NCBI RefSeq assembly: GCF_009674495.1
Contig: NZ_WKJN01000027.1
Coordinates: 19,010 to 83,009 of the forward strand
Length of the DNA: 64,000 nucleotides
Direction of reading: 5' to 3'
From: Duganella alba
Lineage (GTDB): Bacteria; Pseudomonadota; Gammaproteobacteria; Burkholderiales; Burkholderiaceae_D
The translations under genes and the position numbers were made by a program. This document shows positions 58,571-64,000 of this stretch, piece by piece. Below the pieces are notes generated by a model. It ran no database searches and had not been told where the DNA came from. It worked only from the letters and a program-made list of their open reading frames with translations. Position 1 is the stretch's first letter; every line of letters starts with the position of its first letter.

Positions 58571-60063
58571 GCGGCGGCCTCCAGGCTGAGCGTGATCAGG
58601 CTGCCGCGCGAAGCCGAATGCAGTCCCATCGGGTAGGCGGTGACGCTGTAGCGCCGGCCGCCGATGGCGGCGTGGTGGTTGGCCGGCGGCAGGCAGGCCG
58701 GGTCCGGGAACAGCTCCGGCAGCACCAGGCAGGCCTCGTTGCCCAGCAGCGCGCCGCTGCGCTGGAACAGGCGGCCGGCGGCGCCGTTGACGAAGGCGAT
58801 CATGCCGTCGTCGTCGAGACCGATCACCGGCAGCGGCAGCTGTTGCAGCAGGTCGCGCGCCACGCCGAGGCTGATCTCGTCGCGGGCGATCTGGCGCTGC
58901 ATCTGGTGCAGCAATTGCTCCATGCGGCGGTTGGCGCTGGCCAGTTCGTGGTTGGCGTTGCGTACCTCCATGTGCAGGCGCGCGTTGTCGTCGGCGATTT
59001 CCTTCAGGCGGAAGGCGTCGCGCAGGTGGGTGCGCAGCTGGTCGTCATTCCACGGCTTGGTAAGAAATTTGTAGATGGCGCCTTCGTTGACGGCGTCGGT
59101 GACCGATTGCAGCTCGGTGTAGCCGGACAGCATGATGCGGATGGTGTCCGGCCGCAGCGTGCGCGCCTGGCGCAGGAAGTCGGCGCCGCTCAGGCCCGGC
59201 ATGCGCTGGTCGGAGATGATCACGTCGATCTGATGCTGGGCCAGCATCTCCAGCCCCTGTTCGCCGCAACTGGCGGTGTGGATTTCGTAGCCGTCCGGGC
59301 GCAGCAGGCGCTTCAGCGCCGACACGATGTTGGCCTCGTCGTCGACCAGCAGCAGGCGGCGCTGCCGCGCCTGCACCCGCAGCAGGTGCGGCGACAGGCG
59401 GCGGTCCGCGCTCAGCAGCGCGCCGATTTCCTCCGGCAGCTGCGGCGCGCCGTACAGCTCGCCCTGGATCAGGTCGCACAGATTGTCGCGCAGGAAGGTG
59501 CACTGGGCTTCGGTCTGCACGCCGTCGGCGGCGACGCGGATGCCGAGGTGCAGCGCCATGGCGATCAGCGCCTGGCACTGGGCGGCGACGGCGTCGCTGT
59601 CGGCCACGCCGCGCACCACGGCGCTGTCGAGCTTGATGTAATCGAAGGGATAGCGTTGCAGATTGCTCAGGCAGGCGGGGCCGGCGCCGTACCGGTCCAG
59701 GGTCAGGCTGACGCCCAGCTGTTTGAAGAAGCCCAGTGCGGCGGCGCTGGCGGCGGTGTCGTGCATCAGCGTCGCCTCGTCCAGCTCCAGCGTCAGCGCG
59801 GCCGGCGCGATGGCATGCTGTTCCAGCAGGGCGGCGACGGCGGGGCCGAAGCGCGCGTCCTGCAATTGCGCCGGCGCCAGGTTGATGGCGACCTGCAGGT
59901 CGGCGCCGCTCAGCACGCCGCCTTGCCACAGCGCGCGGTCGGCGCAGCTGCGGCGCAACAGCGCCAGGCTGTCGCCGCGCGTGGACCACGCCTCGACGCC
60001 GGCGACGGCGCCGTTGCGCAGATCGACCAGGGGCTGGTAGCGCGGCGGTTGATCGAACTCCAT
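58567..60063 (-). CDS. Degenerate EAL - receiver - PAS protein
   Basis: 498 residues, an unusual order: EAL domain (about 8-220), receiver (about 235-355, DVIISDQRMPGLSG; FLTKPW), coiled coil, then PAS (about 405-490). The EAL domain has lost key residues. The EAL signature reads EAW, the DDFG loop reads DRYG, and AEGVE reads ADGVQ, so two metal/catalytic acids are replaced. The NLAP and LELDE blocks remain. It is probably a c-di-GMP-binding or protein-interaction module rather than an active phosphodiesterase. It heads the operon EAL-HDOD-kinase-receiver. A Crp-type dyad lies 91 bp upstream. Confidence 0.87.
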   Translation of the reverse strand: MEFDQPPRYQPLVDLRNGAVAGVEAWSTRGDSLALLRRSCADRALWQGGVLSGADLQVAINLAPAQLQDARFGPAVAALLEQHAIAPAALTLELDEATLMHDTAASAAALGFFKQLGVSLTLDRYGAGPACLSNLQRYPFDYIKLDSAVVRGVADSDAVAAQCQALIAMALHLGIRVAADGVQTEAQCTFLRDNLCDLIQGELYGAPQLPEEIGALLSADRRLSPHLLRVQARQRRLLLVDDEANIVSALKRLLRPDGYEIHTASCGEQGLEMLAQHQIDVIISDQRMPGLSGADFLRQARTLRPDTIRIMLSGYTELQSVTDAVNEGAIYKFLTKPWNDDQLRTHLRDAFRLKEIADDNARLHMEVRNANHELASANRRMEQLLHQMQRQIARDEISLGVARDLLQQLPLPVIGLDDDGMIAFVNGAAGRLFQRSGALLGNEACLVLPELFPDPACLPPANHHAAIGGRRYSVTAYPMGLHSASRGSLITLSLEAAA

Positions 60064-60153
60064 CAGGCGTTCCTATCGAAATGGAAGCTTGCTGCTCGAA
60101 AATACTATCGATTGATTATACGGCCAAGTCCGCGCGGTTCAACCTTTTTAACG

Positions 60154-60169
60154 TGTGCGCAAGCGAACG
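60154..60169. promoter_or_regulatory. Crp-type dyad TGTGCG-CAAG-CGAACG
   Basis: One mismatch (last base) to TGTNCG-N4-CGNACA. It is 56 bp upstream of the glycine-rich protein gene (60226) and 91 bp upstream of the divergent EAL gene. It is the rightmost site seen. Confidence 0.55.
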
Positions 60170-60225
60170 GAAAACCGCCGGCGTGCGCGCCACACTGGCA
60201 CCAAACTTAAACCAGGAGAACACCC

Positions 60226-60777
60226 ATGAGCACCATCATTGCCGGGCATTTTCAATTACAGGATGAAATCGCCGACGCGCGGCTGGCCTTGTTGAGCGCC
60301 GGTTTCGCGCCGGCCCGCATCAGTTCCTTCTACGTCAACCCGCCGGGCCAGCACGACTTGCATGAACTCGGCGGCGACCACGACAAGTCGCCCGGCGCCA
60401 AGGAGAGCGACGAGGGCGTGGTGCAGGGCGGCGCTACCGGCGCGGTGGCCGGTGCGGTGGTGGGCGCCGCGACGATTCCGATCACCGGTCCGGTCGGCCC
60501 GGTGGTGGGCGCGCTGGTCGGCGCCCACGTCGGTTCGCTGTACAGCCTGCACAAGATGAAGGAAGCGGGCGAGCCGGACGAGGATGGCAGCAACGTGCAG
60601 CCGCCGCGCAAGGCCGGCATGATGATCGCCGTGGCGGCGGACGAGCCGGCCGAAACAGACAAGGCGCTGGACATCCTGCGCCGCCTGGGCGCGCGTGAAA
60701 TCGAACGCGCCGAAGGCCAGATCAGCGGTGGCGACTGGCGCGACTTCAATCCGAATTCGCTGCCCGAGCGGGTCTGA
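60226..60777 (+). CDS. Glycine-zipper stress-type protein
   Basis: 183 residues. The N-terminal and C-terminal parts are compact and soluble (GHFQLQDEIADARLALLSAG; DEPAETDKALDILRRLGARE), flanking a central Gly/Ala/Val zipper (about 67-105, GGATGAVAGAVVGAATIPIT). The flanking parts look like two halves of an alpha/beta fold interrupted by the zipper, a pattern found in general-stress proteins of this clade. CAGGAGAAC precedes the ATG. A Crp-type dyad lies upstream. No named family is certain. Confidence 0.7.
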   Translation: MSTIIAGHFQLQDEIADARLALLSAGFAPARISSFYVNPPGQHDLHELGGDHDKSPGAKESDEGVVQGGATGAVAGAVVGAATIPITGPVGPVVGALVGAHVGSLYSLHKMKEAGEPDEDGSNVQPPRKAGMMIAVAADEPAETDKALDILRRLGAREIERAEGQISGGDWRDFNPNSLPERV

Positions 60778-60905
60778 GTCCGGCAACAGTGTCGGCTTGC
60801 TATCCCCCATTTGGATGGCGTTGTTGCATATCCGAGACTAGGGCTGCACGCAAGGCAATTTTCGGTATGATAGTCGCAGAGATCAACCGAAGAGCGGAGG
60901 CGGCA

Positions 60906-61265
60906 ATGACACAGGCATGGCTGGTACTCACTCGTCCGGATGGGCGCGACGTCACGGCGCCGTCCGAGGCCCAGCTGGCGGCGGCGCTGAGCGACGTCTA
61001 CAGCGGCAAGACCGCCAGTCCCGAAGGCGGTCCCGGCAGCGCGGTGCTGCGCTTCGGCTATGACGACGGCTTGATGTATGAGATGGAAGTGTCGAGCGGC
61101 GGCGCGGTACGCTTTGCCGAGTGGTCGGACCGCGACTGCGAAATCGCGCTGGCCTCGCCGCGCACCATGACCGTGCTGCAGCAGGCCGACGCGCTGCAGC
61201 TGTGGCGCCTGATGGCGCAGCGGCAGGTGGCCAAGATCCGCAACCAGCCCTGGCTGGACGACTAG
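60906..61265 (+). CDS. Hypothetical soluble protein
   Basis: 119 residues, alpha/beta, ending in QRQVAKIRNQPWLDD. Start 60906 follows GCGGAGG; in-frame starts at 60867 and earlier are possible. No family is recognised. Its stop overlaps that of the convergent DksA/TraR-type gene by 4 bp. Confidence 0.6.
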   Translation: MTQAWLVLTRPDGRDVTAPSEAQLAAALSDVYSGKTASPEGGPGSAVLRFGYDDGLMYEMEVSSGGAVRFAEWSDRDCEIALASPRTMTVLQQADALQLWRLMAQRQVAKIRNQPWLDD

Positions 61266-61636
61266 CGGATTCGTTGTTCCAGCCGCGTCTGGCAATTGAT
61301 GCACAAGCGCGCCTCCGGCCGCGCGTTCAGCCGCGAGTAGCCGATGGCCTCGCCGCAGTGTTCACATAAACCGTAGAGCTGATCGTCGAACTTGGCCAGC
61401 GCGTGGCGCACGATGTCGAGCTGGCGCGAGGTCAGCGTGGCCGCCTCGTGCACGGCGGCATGCAGCGTGCGCTGGCTGGCGTTGTCGGCCGGCGAGGCTT
61501 CCGCCACGTGCGGCAGGGGCAGGCGCAGGTCGGTGTTGCGGTCCAGATCATCCGCAAGCTGACTCAGCAGCGCGATGCGCGCGCATTCCAGCCGCGCCTG
61601 CAAGGTCTGCCATTGATGGTCGTCCAGTCCGTTCAT
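61262..61636 (-). CDS. DksA/TraR C4-type zinc-finger protein
   Basis: 124 residues. A helical N-terminal part (about 1-80) is followed by the C4 zinc finger: CEHCGEAIGYSRLNARPEAR then LCINCQ, near residues 92-116. DksA-like proteins enter the secondary channel of RNA polymerase; short TraR-like forms do so without ppGpp. The coiled-coil tip acids of DksA (DxxDxA) are not obvious. ATG 61636 is eight bases from AAGGAG, and a GTG nine bases upstream overlaps that site and is rejected. Confidence 0.85.
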   Translation of the reverse strand: MNGLDDHQWQTLQARLECARIALLSQLADDLDRNTDLRLPLPHVAEASPADNASQRTLHAAVHEAATLTSRQLDIVRHALAKFDDQLYGLCEHCGEAIGYSRLNARPEARLCINCQTRLEQRIR

Positions 61637-61682
61637 GCCGCGCACTCCTTACGGCATTTGACCTGCTACGGCGGGATTTGTT

Positions 61683-62108
61683 CTACAGCGCCTCGATGTG
61701 GTGCTTGAGTTTTTCCAGCGGCGACAGCACGTGTTCCGGCTTGCCGGCGGCCACCGCCGCGCCAAGCGACAGCAGCTCGCCGGCCAGGTCCACCAGATCC
61801 TTGAGGCGGTCGATCCGGTCGATTTTCTGCTGCGCCAGCGCGGTCAGGTCCAGCAGTTGCTGCTGTTGCGTGCCGAGGCCGGTGGCGGCCAGCACGGCGG
61901 CATCCAGGTACAGGCCGTTGGCGCGCTGGCGCAGCGCCACCTCGTTTTCAAACAATGCCTGCGCCACGCCTTGCGAAATGCCGGGCAGGGCGCCGTCCGG
62001 CGACGGCGTGCGGATGGCGCGCATCAGGCGCCGGTGCAGGGCGTCGGCGTTGGCGGACAGGTTGTCGGCCAGCGCCTCGATCTGCGCTTGCTGGGTAGGA
62101 TTTGCCAT
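61683..62108 (-). CDS. Helical hypothetical protein
   Basis: 141 residues, all-helical and soluble, with heptad-like Leu/Ala spacing (NEVALRQRANGLYLDAAVLA; LAQQKIDRIDRLKDLVDLAG). GGAGGGG precedes the ATG. It is 9 bp downstream of the lipoprotein gene, so the two are probably an operon. No family is recognised. Confidence 0.6.
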   Translation of the reverse strand: MANPTQQAQIEALADNLSANADALHRRLMRAIRTPSPDGALPGISQGVAQALFENEVALRQRANGLYLDAAVLAATGLGTQQQQLLDLTALAQQKIDRIDRLKDLVDLAGELLSLGAAVAAGKPEHVLSPLEKLKHHIEAL

Positions 62109-62117
62109 GGCCCCTCC

Positions 62118-62888
62118 TTACGGTTTGGTCGGGATCTGGTCGACTAGCGCGCGGTGCCGCCGCTCGATGGCGTCCAGGTTGTTGCGCGCCAGCGTGTAGC
62201 GCAGGCCGATCAGGCGGAACTCGGCCTGCTTCTCCTGCAACTGCGCCTTGGCCAGCATCAGCAGCAGGCGGTCGCGCTGCGGATCGCGGAATGGAATCTC
62301 CGCTTCCAGCATGCCGGTGACGGTTTTTTCTTCGTTGTCGTTGCTCTTGTCGTACAGGCGCAGCAGCGTGCGCATGGCGTCCAGCACGTCCTGCACCGGC
62401 TGCCGGCCTTCGCGCATGATGTCGTTGACGGCGTTTTCCTGCATGGGCCGGGTGACGGCGCGCGCCACCAGCCGCGTCAGGCCGGCGAAGGCGTTGACGT
62501 GGCGCGCCTCCAGGCCGGAGTCGGGCCAGGCCTTGATGCCGGTGCTGACGCTCTTGACCTGGTCTTCCAGATCGTACTGGTCGTCGCCGGCCAGCTTGCC
62601 CAGCGTTTGCATGTAGGCCTGCAAGCCGTATTGCAGCTGGACGAAGTCGTCGCAGGCCTGCTGGCGGCGGGCGTTGAGTTCCTGCTCGCGGGCGTCGGCC
62701 TCGGGCGACAGGTAGGGCTGCTCGCGCTGGTAGGTGTTGCGGTAGCGCTCGGTCAGCTCATGGTAGGCGCCCAGCTTGGGCGCTTCGGCGGCGAAGGCGC
62801 GCACCTCGGCCATGCGCGGCGTGCTGCTGGCGCAGCCGGTGAGGATGGCCAGCAAGGCAAGGATCAGGAACCAGCGTGACAGTTTCAT
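62118..62888 (-). CDS. Helical lipoprotein of unknown function
   Basis: 256 residues. Lipobox LTGCAS (Cys 19), then a charged helical mature part with coiled-coil stretches (about 45-75, 205-250). It was first in an operon with the 141-residue helical protein. Possible scaffold or toroid of long helices on the inner face of the outer membrane; this is inference. No family is recognised. Confidence 0.65.
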   Translation of the reverse strand: MKLSRWFLILALLAILTGCASSTPRMAEVRAFAAEAPKLGAYHELTERYRNTYQREQPYLSPEADAREQELNARRQQACDDFVQLQYGLQAYMQTLGKLAGDDQYDLEDQVKSVSTGIKAWPDSGLEARHVNAFAGLTRLVARAVTRPMQENAVNDIMREGRQPVQDVLDAMRTLLRLYDKSNDNEEKTVTGMLEAEIPFRDPQRDRLLLMLAKAQLQEKQAEFRLIGLRYTLARNNLDAIERRHRALVDQIPTKP

Positions 62889-62954
62889 GGGCGCTCCGCA
62901 GTGTGTGGGACATTGTTGCCGGTGGTGAAACGCTCCGTCTTGCGCGCGCGCAGA

Positions 62955-63734
62955 CTATGTGGTCAGCGCCTCGCGCCAGCCGAGGCCGGCGTTGGTGTCG
63001 CCGGCCGGAATGTATTCGCAGCCGAGCCAGCCGTCATAGCCGAGCTGGTCGATGAAGGCGAACAGGTGGCGGTAGTTGATCTCGCCGGTGCCTGGTTCGT
63101 GGCGGCCGGGCGTGTCGGCGATCTGCATGTGCTTGATGAAGGGCAGGTTGGCCTGGATGGTGTTGGACAGCTCGCCCTCCATGCGCTGCATGTGGTAGAT
63201 GTCGTATTGCAGGAAGATATTCGGGCAGGCCGCTTCGGCGATGATTTGCAGCGCCTGGCTGCTGTGGGTCAGCAGGTAGCCGGGCATGTCGTAGTGGTTG
63301 ATCGGCTCGATCAGGACGTTGATGCCGGCCGGCTGCAGTTGTTGCGCGGCGTAGCGCAGGTTGTCGAGGTAGGTGGCGCGCGCCAGCTCGGGCGCCAGGC
63401 CGCCGGGGATCTTGCCGGCCATGCAGTGAACCTGGGTGACGCCCAGTTCGCCGGCGTACTCCAGTGCGCTGGCGACGCCGGCGCGGAACTCGTCGACGCG
63501 GCGCGGATCGCAGGCGATGCCGCGGTCGCCGGCGTTCCAGTCGCCGGCCGGCAGGTTGAACAGCACCAGCTTGAGCTGGTAGCGGCGCAGGCGCTCGGCG
63601 ATCTGCTCGGTGTCGAAGGCGTAGGGGAACAGGAATTCGACCCCCTCGAAGCCGGCCGCATGGGCCAGCGCGAAGCGGTCGAGGAATGGCGTGTCGGTGT
63701 ACAGCATCGACAGGTTGGCGGCGAATTTGGGCAT
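62955..63734 (-). CDS. Hydroxypyruvate isomerase / 2-oxo-tetronate isomerase-like TIM barrel
   Basis: 259 residues, an AP-endonuclease-2-type TIM barrel. The opening PKFAANLSMLYTDTPFLDRF with FEGVEFLFPY, then LFNLPAGDWNAGDRGIA near 63-79, IEPINHYDMPGY near 142-153, LQYDIYHMQRMEG near 177-189, and ADTPGRHEPGTGEINY near 206-221 match Hyi/OtnI enzymes. These interconvert hydroxypyruvate and tartronate semialdehyde or 2-oxo-tetronates. Glu in IEPIN and Glu in CEYIP near 240 are the likely catalytic pair. Start 63734 fits the family length. No partner gene (glyoxylate carboligase, OtnK) is in the window. Confidence 0.88.
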   Translation of the reverse strand: MPKFAANLSMLYTDTPFLDRFALAHAAGFEGVEFLFPYAFDTEQIAERLRRYQLKLVLFNLPAGDWNAGDRGIACDPRRVDEFRAGVASALEYAGELGVTQVHCMAGKIPGGLAPELARATYLDNLRYAAQQLQPAGINVLIEPINHYDMPGYLLTHSSQALQIIAEAACPNIFLQYDIYHMQRMEGELSNTIQANLPFIKHMQIADTPGRHEPGTGEINYRHLFAFIDQLGYDGWLGCEYIPAGDTNAGLGWREALTT

Positions 63735-63823
63735 GGCGGTAGCGGGGTAGTCAGTGACTGAGTCGCTATCGTAATCCAAATGCGTGTGGCGTGGCGTGCG
63801 TTCACCCCGCACGGCGGTCCGCC

Positions 63824-63857
63824 GGGGTCTGACCCCGCATGGGGTCAGACCCCTTTT
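63824..63857. repeat. GGGGTCTGACCCC inverted repeat, possible terminator
   Basis: GGGGTCTGACCCC (63824-63836) and GGGGTCAGACCCC (63841-63853) form a 13-bp perfect stem with loop GCAT, followed by TTTTT. It is the same repeat family as 52816-52843, here with a T-tract. On the reverse strand it lies between the edge gene and the isomerase gene. Confidence 0.7.
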
Positions 63858-63899
63858 TGCTGTGGGGGAAGGAGGCGGGAATGGCTCGCCTGCCTTTTT

Positions 63900-64000
63900 T
63901 TAGCGGCCGCGGCCGCCGGAGCGGTGCTGGGCGGCGGTGGCGGTGCGCCACGCACCGGTGGTGGCGGTGGCAACGGCGGCGCTCCGCGCTCCGCCGCCCA
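63900..64000 (-). CDS. 3' end of a reverse-strand gene (product unresolved)
   Basis: One reverse frame is open from the right edge to TAA at 63902-63900, encoding about 32 residues rich in Gly, Ala, Arg and Thr and ending AAQHRSGGRGR. Low-complexity Gly/Arg tails of this kind are common on DEAD-box helicases and surface proteins, but no domain is visible. A second frame, Pro-rich and ending at 63845, is also open, so the frame is not certain. Confidence 0.3.
   Translation of the reverse strand, partial: GGGARSAAVATATTGAWRTATAAQHRSGGRGR

Noticed and set aside
1..64000. tRNA, rRNA, CRISPR arrays, insertion sequences, prophage or att sites
   Set aside because: No cloverleaf, rRNA core, regular spacer repeats, transposase motifs or flanking direct repeats were found by reading.

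Overview
The window looks like chromosomal DNA from a high-GC betaproteobacterium of the Oxalobacteraceae (Massilia/Duganella/Janthinobacterium type). This is inferred from gene content and codon use: porin-4 type porin, Gcr-family 'recombinase', PaoABC, the glycine-zipper/BON/DUF883/DUF3309 membrane-stress genes, and the GGGTCTGACCCC repeat. Genes are dense, on both strands, and often overlap by 4 bp. I saw no rRNA, tRNA, CRISPR array, transposase or prophage block.

Layout. 0-1.5 kb: 3' part of an MtrB/PioB-type outer-membrane barrel. 1.5-11 kb: a small membrane protein, a DUF2971-like protein with an alpha/beta hydrolase, a 5'-nucleotidase, a WYL regulator, a large RecB-like nuclease/SF1 helicase whose frame is broken at a dnaX-like slippery site, and a double-AAA ATPase. 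Three promoters here share the dyad GCGACA-N5-TGTCGC. 11-15 kb: hybrid histidine kinase, SGNH hydrolase with a TetR regulator, and a coiled-coil membrane protein. 15-19 kb: the periplasmic molybdenum aldehyde oxidoreductase operon paoABC. 19-30 kb: serine hydrolase, two aminotransferases (one probably leaderless, one alaC), a DUF748 AsmA-like giant, an RhtA-like exporter, and a LysR/MDR-dehydrogenase divergent pair. 30-36 kb: AI-2E-type permease, a small gene behind two tandem LexA boxes, and a PAP2 phosphatase / diacylglycerol kinase / metallophosphoesterase run followed by a convergent phospholipase D.

38-55 kb is an envelope-stress neighbourhood: Gcr, porin, glycine-zipper proteins, lmo0937- and DUF3309-type peptides, AsmA, DUF4398/OmpA lipoproteins, a ferritin-like protein, the YqjD-YqjE-YqjK trio, patatin, BON, AI-2E, BrkB and OmpA. 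A Crp/Fnr-family regulator sits in the middle. At least eleven promoter-proximal sites from 38.1 to 60.2 kb fit TGTNCG-N4-CGNACA, the geometry of a Crp-type operator, so I propose a local regulon. 55-60 kb: MtfA peptidase and a tight four-gene signalling operon (degenerate EAL-REC-PAS, HDOD, PAS histidine kinase, REC). 60-64 kb: small uncharacterised proteins, a DksA/TraR zinc finger, a lipoprotein, a hydroxypyruvate isomerase-like enzyme, and the edge of another gene.

The strongest points for follow-up are the Crp-type regulon, the in-frame A AAA AAG slippery site with a downstream stem in the nuclease-helicase, the tandem LexA boxes, and the GCGACA-N5-TGTCGC operator family. All functional statements rest on reading motifs by eye; no database search was possible.
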